Source: Hepatocystis sp. ex Piliocolobus tephrosceles | Lineage: Eukaryota; Apicomplexa; Aconoidasida; Haemosporida; Plasmodiidae | DNA length: 25,751 nt | Direction: 5' to 3' | NCBI GenBank assembly: GCA_902459845.2 | Contig: CABPSV020000007.1 | Location: 35,001 to 60,751, forward strand | Part shown: one piece after another, positions 10,610-22,400 of the stretch | Layout of the letters: each line of letters opens with the position of its first letter | Numbering within the stretch: the stretch's first letter is position 1 | Translations under genes and position numbers: made by a program | The notes under the pieces: generated by a model | Database searches by the model: none | What the model was told of the DNA's origin: nothing | The model's input: only the letters and a program-made list of their open reading frames with translations

Positions 10610-11460
10610 AATAAATAAATAATAGAAAATAATTAAAATAAATAAATTAATAAAATAGCAAAGTAATTAATTATTTAAAATAAAATAATTAATAAAATGA
10701 TAGTTTATTAAATAAATAAAGTATAATAATAAATAAATTAATTAAATTAAATAAACATATTAAACAAATAAATAATTAAATTAAACTATTAAATTAAATA
10801 ATTAATTAAATTGAATAATTAATTAAATTGAATAATTAATTAAATTAAATAATAATTAAAATAAATAATAATTAAAATAAATAATAATAAAAATAAATAA
10901 TAATTAAAATAAATAATTAATTAAATAATTAATTAAATTAAATAAATAAATTAAATAAATAATTAAATTAAATAAATAAATTAAATAATTAATTAAATTA
11001 AATAATTAATTAAAATAAATAATTAATTAAAATAAATAAATTAATTAGAATTATTTATTAAATAAATAAGTTAACTAATTAAAATAAATTATATTAAATA
11101 AATAAATTAGTTAATTAATAATTAAAATAAATTATATTAAATAAATAAATTAGTTAATTAATAATTAAAATAAATTATATTAAATAAATTATTTAATTAA
11201 TAATTAAAATAAAATATATTAAATAAATAAATTAATTAATAAATAAAATAAATTATATTAAATAAATATATTTATTATTAACTAGTTAAAACAAATTATG
11301 CTAAACAAATAAATTAATTAATTAGCTAAATAAATATTAAATAATTTAATCAAAAATTAAAATTAATTAGTAAAGTTTATTAAACAATAAATACATAAAT
11401 AACAATGAACATATTTAATACTTTTATGAAATTATATATTTAAACATTAATTATAAATAA
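10610..11460. other. Candidate centromere core (near-pure A/T block)
   Basis: About 850 bp of almost pure A+T. From 10831 to 11047 (217 bp) there is no G or C at all. Unlike the surrounding DNA, the block has no long homopolymer runs: it is built from short words such as AATTAATTAAA, AAATAAAT and ATTAAAATAAATT, and the plus strand is clearly A-richer than T (one counted 60-bp line, 10921-10980, has 39 A and 21 T). It contains a 43/39-bp tandem repeat at its right end. Plasmodium centromeres are known as one block per chromosome of about 2 kb or more with over 97% A+T and imperfect tandem repeats, set in a gene-free interval. This block and its 7.9-kb gene-free setting fit that picture, though the extreme core is shorter than usual. 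CENP-A occupancy cannot be judged from sequence. Confidence 0.75.
11077..11275. repeat. Imperfect 43/39-bp tandem repeat inside the A/T block
   Basis: The word AATTAAAATAAATTATATTA, or a close variant of it, recurs with starts at about 11077, 11120, 11163, 11202 and 11241, that is, spacings of 43, 43, 39 and 39 bp. The first three copies are nearly identical between repeats; the last two have diverged and lost four bases. Tandem repeats of this kind are typical of Plasmodium centromere cores. Confidence 0.75.
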
Positions 11461-13577
11461 TTAATTATATAATACTTTATTTGTTTTAATTTAGCTTTTA
11501 TCTATTCATATTTCTTATTTGTTTAAAATGTATGCATTTTTCTTTTTGTTTTATTGTGTTTTATCGAATTTGTTTTAAACTTTTATTTAAATACAATTTT
11601 ACTACTATTATAAATATATATGTTTTGTTGTAAGATATGATATTTAAAACATTTCATAGTATTTACTTTATTTAACGTTTGATAATATTATTTAAAGGAT
11701 ATATATCATACATCAAAAGAAAGTAATTATACAAATTTGTTGTTTAATTTATCTTTTGTAATCTGTTGGGTTATATAAAATTTTTACTATTATCAAAATA
11801 AAGAAGAAAACTTTATAATTGTGAGATAAGAAATTGAGTTTCTTTTAATGAAAATAAGTCACAAATTACAATATACAGTATGTAACAAAACATAAAACAG
11901 AGAAATATATGCAATTAGATATTATTTATATGTAGTATTTTCAACATTTGTTTTGGTTATTAAATATATTTTGTAAATGTTTTTGTAAATTTACACGATT
12001 TTTGGTGTTCTAATAAACAAACTATAGAAGAAATCATTAAAAATGCAATAAATATACTATTTTTTTGTATACATTTTATTATTGTGGGAGCACAGAACAT
12101 GTAAAGTATTAAATATTTATAAATTTTTTAGATTAAAAAAAAAATTTGTTTTATTTGATAAAACCATATAAACATATGAACCAATCAAACATTTTTTTAT
12201 AAATTTATTTTATTATGGTTTTTTTTTTTTCTTGAAAATTCCGTTTATACTTTGTTTTACACATGTCTAATTTACGAATTATTAATAGTGTTTGATAATT
12301 AGTATTATGTTACATGTGATATTTAAACATAATTTCCAATAGAATAAAATATATATCAATATATATATAACATTATTAACAACGAAGTCCTAATTTTTTT
12401 AACAAAAAACAAAATGTTTTATACAATGTATAATTTAAGTACGTTACGTCCTAAATGGCACACAACATTAAAAAGACTTGTATTGTAAATATGTGAACAT
12501 AATACTTTTACTTCGAACATGTAATACATTTTAAATAAAAATAAATAATTAAATTGAGTTAAAACTAAAGAAAATTTATAGTGAACTTATTTAATACAAT
12601 ATCAATAAGACATATAATTATAACAACATTGTTACCATGTAATAGTTTTCCAAATGTTACATAATACTGAAATTTTTTATAACATGCGCATTAATGCTAA
12701 TATACATTTTTTTAAAAAATATTAAAAGTGAACAACATTACTTTTAGCATAAAAAATAGTTTGTGTAACATAATGTCTACTTTTTTTTTTTTTTATGTAT
12801 ATATCAAACGTAAATAGTTTATAGAATTTTTTTTTTCTAGCTATAAATTATTTCATTAATGTTCCGCATTAATGTAAAAAAAAGAAAAAAATTGGATGGT
12901 GAGCATAGATAATTAATAAAAAAAATGTTATAGATGTAATAATAGTTACTTAAACAAGTGTATTTATAAACTATTATCAAAAAATTACATATTTGTAACA
13001 TATACCATTAAATACTAATTTTTTTTTTTTTTTTTTTCTAAAGTTGGCATATTTTATATTATTTAATTTTTTCAAAAGTAAACTATCACAATAACTGACG
13101 GTTAGAAGCACGCTTTAACTGAGAATTTGTTTTTTTATGTAATATACTATTTAGCTTATTTTTCTTTACTCAATAAAACAATTCTCTTACAATAGAAAAT
13201 TTCAATGTAACTCATCCATTATTTATCCTATTTGTAAAATATAAAAATATAATAAAATTACATCAATATTTAACATTTTCCTGTTGGCTCTTCATTTGTC
13301 ATATTGCATGTTATAAATTCAATAGATTTTATATTACAATATAACTCTTATTTTTAAATTTATAATTTTTATAAAATAAAACAATTTCATGATAACACAC
13401 AAAACAAAATGAAATAACGATGTACATAAAATTTAAAAAAAATGTTTATATTGAATGTTTAAGTTGCAAAATAAAAAAAAAAAAAAAAAACACATTTGTT
13501 CCATTTTGTTTTACAATTGTAACATTTTATTTAGCAAATACTTCATGTTGTTTTAATTTATTATATTGCGCCTTTTA

Positions 13578-13614
<37 letters not shown>

Positions 13615-13780
13615 TGGAGTTTTTGTACATGGTTTGTATTTTTTTTATTTGAGTTTTTATGTCAGTATATTTTATATTTCTTTTTTTTAATTAAAATTTA
13701 TTAAGTTTTTAAATTATTACTAGTATTACAATAAAATATATAATTTTATTGAAAAATTGTTACATCATACAAAACTAATT

Positions 13781-13792
13781 CCCCTCCCTCCC
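13781..13792. other. Isolated C-rich / G-rich patch
   Basis: Twelve bases, CCCCTCCCTCCC, sit alone in DNA that is otherwise nearly all A and T. The minus strand reads GGGAGGGAGGGG, three G runs that could form a two-layer quadruplex or a protein site. Chance is possible but unlikely at this base composition. Confidence 0.5.
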
Positions 13793-14460
13793 AAAAAAAA
13801 AGACATATTATTTATTTAATTTGCTATTTCATTATATAAGATTTAATTTGATTAGGCAAAATAAAAAGAAAATTTGAAACATACTTAATAATTATTTATA
13901 TATTACTTATTTAATTATATGTTTAATATTTTGAAATTTACATGCTTATGCATAAGTAAAATAATTATGATATCATAGAATGTTATGTATTTTATTTGTT
14001 TTTTTCTATGAAAACAAAACCTATATTATTCATATAAAATGAAAAAAAAAATATTTAAATTTTGTTTCGTTTTTTTTTAATAATTTTTTTTCTTGTTTTT
14101 TTAATAAGTTAAATACCTTTTACATTATTATACTGCAAAGAATATGTTATAAAATGTTAAAACACTTGAAAAACTAAAAAACAAAATTCAAACAGTATTT
14201 ATACAATAATATTTTATTTTTAATGTCACGCTTCAAAGCAATTGTTACTATAATTTCAACATGAAGAACACATGTTAACTTTATAAGACAAGTGGTTGTT
14301 AAATTAGAATAATAATATATTAATTTGAAAATTTTCTATAATTTATTAAATATTGCATATATATATATATATATATATGGAATATATAATTTTAATTCAA
14401 ATGCATATGTTTTTAAAAATAATAGAAAATTTGATGTTATAGTTGTAATATTATTTTACA

Positions 14461-14496
14461 ACTGGTATAATTGGTACAACTGGTACAACTGGTGCG
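14461..14496. repeat. 9-bp tandem repeat, four copies
   Basis: Four imperfect units of ACTGGTACA (14461, 14470, 14479, 14488) in the gene-free region. They create a repeated Asn-Trp-Tyr string in one frame, which I take as incidental. Confidence 0.7.
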
Positions 14497-16126
14497 TGTT
14501 TATTAATTTTTATAGATTACATAAACATTTATTTAAAAAAACTTTTTCCGAATATGAATAATTTTAGAGTTAAAAAAAAAAGAGTGTGTTGTTACTATTT
14601 ATTTATAAATTTTTATGATATTAATTTTATGACATTAATCTTAATAATGTATAATTTTTAAAAACAAAGTATCTTACACGTTTTTAATGAGTATTACTTT
14701 TTTATCAATTTATTATAATAGTATATATATTTTTTCTTTTTTTCTTGTTTTTCAGTAATCTTATTATGAATTACATTTTAAATATTAGGCAACTGTAGAA
14801 CTAAAAATGACACATTCAAATTGATATTTAAAATGAATTTAAAATTATGAATTCATAATTACTTTAGTTATTATTTTCTTTTTCTTTTAGTGTAAAGTGT
14901 CAATATACTTTTTTAGATTGTTAAAATGTAGAGAAAATGATAAAATATATTACTTGGAAATTAGCATATATATATATATATTAACGTGAAAATACTATAA
15001 AGTTTAAAATATATTGTCTTCTATATTTTTTGGAGAAAATTATGTTAAAAATATTTTTTTTTATTATTATAACAACAAAAAAATGATTACGTGTAATTTT
15101 AAATTAATAAAAACACCATACACACCCCCCAAAAAAAAAAAAAAATGTAGACATACTTCTATTTAAGTATATGTAAAGATATATTTATTTATATTTTACA
15201 ATTTGCAAAAAAGTAAGTTGTAAAATTTAAGAAAAGACGCAAAATAAAATAAAAATAATGATCAACAATTATGGGTTTAAAACAATTAGAGATGATAAAA
15301 TAATTGTTTATTTTTTGTAATAATGTATTAGACATATGTATTTATATATGTATAAAAGTTCATAACTACTTTGATATATGGATATGTAAAAAATAAAAAA
15401 ATATAATAACATTAAATTTATTAGAAGTTAAATTTTTTTTATTGATCAGACGATATAATCGTAAAATGACTATAAGGAATATATTTAAAAAAGTTACATA
15501 AAACATATGTGTAATATATGTACCAGTTGTACACAATATTTATAAGAAAATCTAATATCATTGTGCTGCAAAAAGTTTTTTGTTTTTCATAATAGAAACT
15601 TAAAATTGTTGAATATGTAAATATACACATTTAATTGATATGTTACTTTATTTTATTTTATTTTTTTTTTTTTAAATAGGTTAAAAAAATATATAGTACA
15701 ATCATTTTAATTGAGTTTCGAATAATATAGAACACTTATGGGCATAATTCATAATACAGAAAAAAAAAAAAAAAAAAAAGATGCATCTGTATATATACAT
15801 ATATATAATAAATATATAATATATATATAATATATATGTACATATATGCATGTGTTCATTTATGGTAGGAAGTTAGTGGTAAAAATAAGTATACATATAT
15901 ATATACATTTTATAATGTGTTATATTTAGAATATGTAATAATAAACAATAGACACGTATTTGTATAAAAATATAATACATAGGTAATAATTCAAAATGTT
16001 TAAAAGGAGATATAATAAACAAATAAAAAAATAATAAAAAGGGAAAGGAGAATAAATTACAGCAAAATATGATGTATATATGTGTATACACATATTTTAG
16101 TAAATTCTTCATATTTTTAATTACGT

Positions 16127-16158
<32 letters not shown>

Positions 16159-16495
16159 GAGGGTGGTTAATGATACCCGTTTATTTTTAATAAAAAGACG
16201 ATATGTATATATATATATATACATATATCTGTACCAATGTTTATATGCTGTTGTCTCTTTTTTGTAATACTTTTTTTTTTAATTTTTTTTTTTTTTTTTT
16301 TTTTATTTATTTATAATTGTTCAGTGGAAATATAATCATCAATTTAACATATTTGTTATGAGCAATATTATTATTACAAGCAGTATTAAAAATTTCGGAA
16401 TTCAAGGAACTTGAAAAAACGTCAGTATCATTTTGTTACCGTTATCGTTACCCTTGTCGTTACCATTGTCGCTACGACTACGACTATGACTACCA

Positions 16496-19400
16496 TTATT
16501 GATTTTGGTAAAAAGATGTATTACTTTTTATAACCTGCTTTTCTAGTATATTTTTCTTATCAATATTTTGTTGTGTTAATTTTAGTATATTTTTTTCTGG
16601 CATAAAATCTCTAACAGTGTTATTAGTATTTACTGTCGGCTCTGTCATATTAACTTTTGATACAATTTTATCAAAAAATGTAAAATTATTTGTTGATTCA
16701 TTTCTCATAATTTCACTACTTGTTGAGGTCATTTTCATTTGGTTTGTATCATAATAGTTTATTTCTGTCAAATTGTTTTTATTAAAATTGTCATCTTCGA
16801 AATAGCCTGTCACATTATTACCACTATTGTTGTTATTATCACTATCGTTATTACCCCTATTGTTATCGCTACTGTTGTTATTACCACTACTATAGTTATT
16901 GCTATTAAACATATTTTTTTTATTTGCATTATTCTTAGTTTCATGGGCATTGTTATTTTTATTTTGTATTTTAGCACTCATCTTTAAAAAATCTTTTTTA
17001 GTAAAATCACTTATATCAAAAATATTATTTTTGTTCGTATTATAAATCCCTTTTTTATTTATTCCAATTTTATTTTTTACATTATCTAATATACTTAATA
17101 AATCTGTATTATAATAACTATCCCATATTCCCCCTTTTATTTTTCCTTTTCCTTTTGCTTTCCCTTTTTTTTTTGAACATCCATTATTATTACCATCTGT
17201 TGAATCCTTAAAATCAAAATTCGTAAAATTAATATTTTTACTATCAGCAGCTTTATAAGTATTTTTATAACTAGATAATGGTGAACTTAAATAATAATTG
17301 TCTAAATTATTTACAGAATTTTTATAAGAATTTTTTTTTTTTGTTTTTTTGGGAGAAGAAAACAATTTTAAAGTATTATCTTTATTTTTAATAAAATCGT
17401 ATGCAGTATTATTGCAGTTATATCTATTATCAATATTATTTCTATATAATGATGTATTAACAGACATCATTGGAATAGAAGAATTAATAGTATCAATATC
17501 ATCAAATCTGTTATAATAATAATTACTTTTTTTCCTTTTTGTTACTAACAAATTTGGATAAAATATATGGCTATTGTTATTTTCTTTATTATAAATATTA
17601 TCCATATTGTCATTATTTATGGTATAGTTATCTTTGGAATAAAAGCTATTAATATCACTATTGTCAGGACTATATAACATGTTATCACCATCTATTCCTG
17701 TGAACATTCCACTACCCAAACCACTGTTTAAACGATCACTATCAATTATTCCACTATACATATTTTTATTATCATTATTATCTCCCTCTCCCATATTATC
17801 AATGTTATTACCTTTTATATTCTCATTATTATCATTTTTTAATAAACCTGCCTTTAGTTGTCTTTCTCTTAATAATTTCCTTTTTTTAAGTAACTTTTTT
17901 TTTTTTTTTGATCTTTTCTTTTGTTTAATCAAATTTTGTTGAAACAATAAATGTTCACATCCACTTGCCCTTTTCTTAAAAGTCATCTGTTTTCCCATAT
18001 TTTTTAATGGAGTACCAAAACCTATTCTAGTTAACATATTTCTTCCATTATTACTAGCATCATTATTGATATTAGTGAAAGAATTATTATTATTATTATT
18101 ATTATTATCTCCTCCTGTTTCGTCATTTGATTTGTTATAACATAAATTTGTATAAATAACTCTTGAATCGTTCCAAGCATAGTAAGAACTAGGATCTAAA
18201 GTAGGACAATAACATACTTCAATATCAGCTACTTTATCAGTCATATTAATATATTCATTATTTGTACTTAAATACCATTCTAATTCTTCATATAATAAAG
18301 GATCACATGCCCAATTTAATTCTATATTAGTCTCTTTACTCCATCTTTTTTTTAAATAGGAATGTACTTGTGGCCATTCTTGATCTGTAATTTTATCATT
18401 TAAATTATGAATCAATTTTTGTTTTGCTAATACTCTTAATAAGGAATGAGATTTACGACTATTTTTAGAAACGAACTTATTATATACATCCTTGTCAAAT
18501 ACTTCATCAAAATCTAATAAAGTTGGAGCTGATCCGAAAATTGTAAAAGGATTATAACAACTCTGTTCTTTCAATCTTTCAAAAATTTTTTTCTTATTAT
18601 GCCATTTTGGATGACTTAATTTTATATTTGTTACATTTGTTATATTACTTTTTATACGATTAATTTTAGTATCATATATAGAGCTATGTTCCACTATTGC
18701 TTTATCTCTTAAAATGCAAATGTTTTCTTCATTGTTTAAATCACCACCATGTTTTTGTAATAAATATAAACATATATCAAAATTATTAGATCGGTTTTTT
18801 GCAGGTAATGGTTTTAATATCTTATGAAGTAAAGGAATTTTTCCATTAAAATCTCTTAATATTTCTTCATATTTCTTTTCAGTAGATTCTAAATTATCAA
18901 ATGAATTCATGGAATCTTTTAAAAGTTTAAAATCTGTATCTGAGTCATCATTTTTTAAATCATCACCTGAACTTAAATCATCATCAAGATCTTCTTTACT
19001 TGAACCTTTCAATAAACTAGTATTTTTAAAATCATAACAATCTGTATAATTTAATTGTTTTCCATTATTTCTATCCATATCACTTTGTATATATTTTTTG
19101 TAATATTTAATAAATATATCATTACTATATTGCTGATCATCATTATAGTCATAATTATTATCTCTATTATTATTATAATAATATTCATTATTTATAGTAT
19201 TAATATAATTCGTATTTTCATTAAAAGTACTATTACCAGTGTTACATACAACAGTCCTATATTCATTATTATGGTACATATTTACATTCTCATGATAATT
19301 AGTATTATTATACATCATCGTATTATATCCTCCCCCACCACTATTATTATCTGTTATATAACGACTATTACCATATTCTGGGATAATAGTAGTATGTTCG

Positions 19401-22400
19401 TAATTGGAAAAAGAAGAATTACCTATAACAGTAGTGTATGGTTCATGAGCTGTGTGAAAAAACCTTTCTCCTAACATTTTAGCCTCTATTTGTTTGCGCT
19501 CTGGATTCAGTATTTTACTATCATTACAATATCTTTCACATTCTTCAGCAGTTCGAAATTGTACAGGATTTTCGTTTATAGCTTTCATTAAACGTTCTTC
19601 AAGTAATAAGTCATCCTCGTCAGTACCCATTTTGAACTTTTTTTTTAATAAAGATATGTAACTCTTATTGTTTTCTTTTATCAAATTTAAATCTTTACCA
19701 TGTAAATTATGGTCGCCGTTAAGAACTAAAGACGAGTTATTACTGCTATTATTGTCTTTATTATTGCTGTTATTACTGTTGTTATTACTGTTGTTATTAC
19801 TGTTATTACTGTTGTTATTACTGTTGTTATTACTGTTGTTATTACTATTATATAATAACGGGTTTATTTCTTTATGGTTGTGTGTTTTGAAAATTTTGAA
19901 CGAATTTATGTCCGTAGACAAAAAATTACTATAATTATTTTGGTAATTATAAATATTATTTTCAATATTTGATAATAAAGGAGTTTTGTTTAAATCGAAA
20001 CTAGAAAATGTGTTTATACTTGATCTTAAACTTTTCAATTCACTTAAATTGCTTTTTTGTATATAAATTTGTTTGGTATAGTCTTGTTTGGTATAGTCGT
20101 GTTTGGTATAGTCGTGTTTGGTATAGTCGTGTTTGGTATAGTCGTGTTTGGTATAGTCGTGTTTGGTATAGTCGTGTTTGGTATAGTCGTGTTTGGTATA
20201 GTCTTTTTTGGTATAGTCTTTTTTGGTATAGTCTTTTTTGGTATAGTCTTGTTGGTTTGTGTTATTATATCGGTCGCTAGAACTGTAATATACACTTTCG
20301 TTATTATATACAAAATTATAATGATTTTTCTTTATACTATTCTGCAAAGGAGTCGAATTAATAAAAATGTTTTTTTTATTTTTATCGTTTATATATGTAT
20401 CATTATTAGTTTTTCTATCTAATAGTACACAAATAGAACTAGCTTTTTTATTATTCTTATTAAAAGAATAATTAACATTGTCAGATGCATTTATTCCTAT
20501 ACTATCACTATTACAACTATTATTTAATAAATTGCTATATGAGTTCTTTATTACTATATTATTAAATTTGTCATAATTGTTGTCATAATTGTTGTCATAT
20601 TTTTTGTCATATTTTTTGTCATATTTTTTGTCATAATTTGGGTAGCTATTCCTCATGCAATTACTTATACAATTACTTATGCTATTATTACTACTATACA
20701 AAATATCATTATGCTGTTCCTCAGTTTCACTAAATAAGGAATCATTTCTTTTAATGTTTTCTCTGTCCAAACAATTATGTTTATTATGTACACTACTAAT
20801 TATGTTTTTTTCATTTACATCACTAGTAATGGATGCTATATAGTTATATTCACCATTATTACTACAACTTATGTCATTACTATTTATGCTATTACTACGT
20901 ATACTATTACTACGTATGCTATTACTACATATGCTATTACTACATATGCTATTACTACGTATACTATTAAAACTGAGTTTGGGATTGTTAATCCTATAAC
21001 CACTATGTTCAAACATATGGTTACTATTATCCACATGAAGTGAAACATTATTTATATTACTATAAGTTTTTCTATCGTTACCTATTATTTTGTTACTATT
21101 ACTATTTGTACTATTTATTACTATCTTATTGGAGTCTATACATTTTTTATTAAATGCGTATTCATAAAAGTTAGAACTATTTAAAAAAGATAAATTTTCA
21201 CTTAATATTTTATACTTATCATTTTTTTTCAAATCATTTTTTTTTGTTTTATTATTTTTATTCTTTTCCTTACTTTGAATATAATTTTCCGTACTACTAT
21301 TTGTTTTTAAAATAATATCATTTTTTAACTTATCGTTAAAATGAAGACTTTTTTCAGTAAAACTGTGTCTTTTGGAACCTATAAAAGTAGTTTGACAATT
21401 TTTGACATTATGTAATGAATTTGTACAATAAAATTTTTTATTGTATATATCAGAAACATGTTTTTTATGTAAGTTATTAATATTATCTTTGTCACTACTG
21501 TTTATTTTGTTGTATCTATTTATTAGTATATTATAACTAAATCTATTATTAAGGTTTCTATTGTTGTTATTGCTATAATGGTGGTTGCTATGGCTACTAC
21601 TACTACTACTACTATCATAACTGTTGTTATTATTCCTTGTATTTTTACCTCTCCTATTACATAAATATTTATATCGATTTTTAACATAATTATTATATAT
21701 AACTTTATTGTTATAATGAACACCGTAATCACTATAATAATTATTTATATTATAACAATTGTTACTATTTTTATAACTCTTCTTTCTATTATTAAATATA
21801 TTCTGAAAATATAAGTTGTTATGTATATTATTATATAATCCTATTTTACATTGTTCATCATCATTATTTTTTTTTTTAGTTTTATTATTGTCTACATTGA
21901 AACTAATATAATTATTAAACTGATTATTATTATAAACTGTTTTATTTACATTATTAGATGCATTTTCATTATACTCAGGAATAATTTTTATTTTTCCATT
22001 ATGTTCATTTAATTTATTTGATAAACTAACAAGAGAATCTACTAAGCTATTTGTTAACCTATGTTCGCAACAATTATTCACAAAACTTGACCCTTTTTTT
22101 TTTATTAGGTCATTTACAGATAAATTATAAAAAGAATCATTACTATTACTACTACGATTAAATGCCTGTGAAGATAAGATATTATTATTGTTACCAAACT
22201 TATTAGAAGAATTTATACTCAATTTTTTATTATCAAATTCATTATCATTTTTTATAATATTATTATGATTACTTAAATCATAATTTTTGTTTTGCCTAAA
22301 ATTGGAGGAACTAATTGTACTATTATTTAGTTTGTATAAATCATCACTTTTTCTTTTTTTTCGTTTATTTAAGCTGCATTTAAAATTTTCTAATACAGTA

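Larger units (their letters stand above)
11461..16495. other. Right pericentromeric gene-free region
   Basis: Five kilobases between the A/T block and the 3' end of the INCENP-like gene. I see no gene, tRNA or other RNA that I can support. Contents are homopolymer runs (about 32 T near 13579-13611), (TA)n patches (for example 14360-14379, 15780-15850, 16204-16222), one C-rich patch and one short tandem repeat. The open frames here encode Phe/Ile/Tyr-rich strings with no recognisable composition. The last few hundred bases are probably the 3' UTR of the INCENP-like gene. Confidence 0.55.

Noticed and set aside
10500..11500. AT-rich mitochondrial or apicoplast insertion, or a replication origin
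   Set aside because: No organelle gene fragments are visible, and the block is purer in A/T than apicoplast DNA; centromere core fits better.
13420..13704. 94-codon plus-strand frame in the gene-free region
   Set aside because: Contains poly-Lys and a long poly-Phe from homopolymers; no coding composition.
14325..14561. Frame encoding repeated Asn-Trp-Tyr
   Set aside because: The repeat is a 9-bp DNA tandem repeat; the rest of the frame looks random.
19055..20422. Several plus-strand frames (poly-Leu, WYSRV, FGIVV repeats) and a minus-strand TIPNT frame
   Set aside because: They are other-frame readings of the Asn/Ser and DYTK codon repeats of the INCENP-like gene, open because the units are multiples of three without stops.
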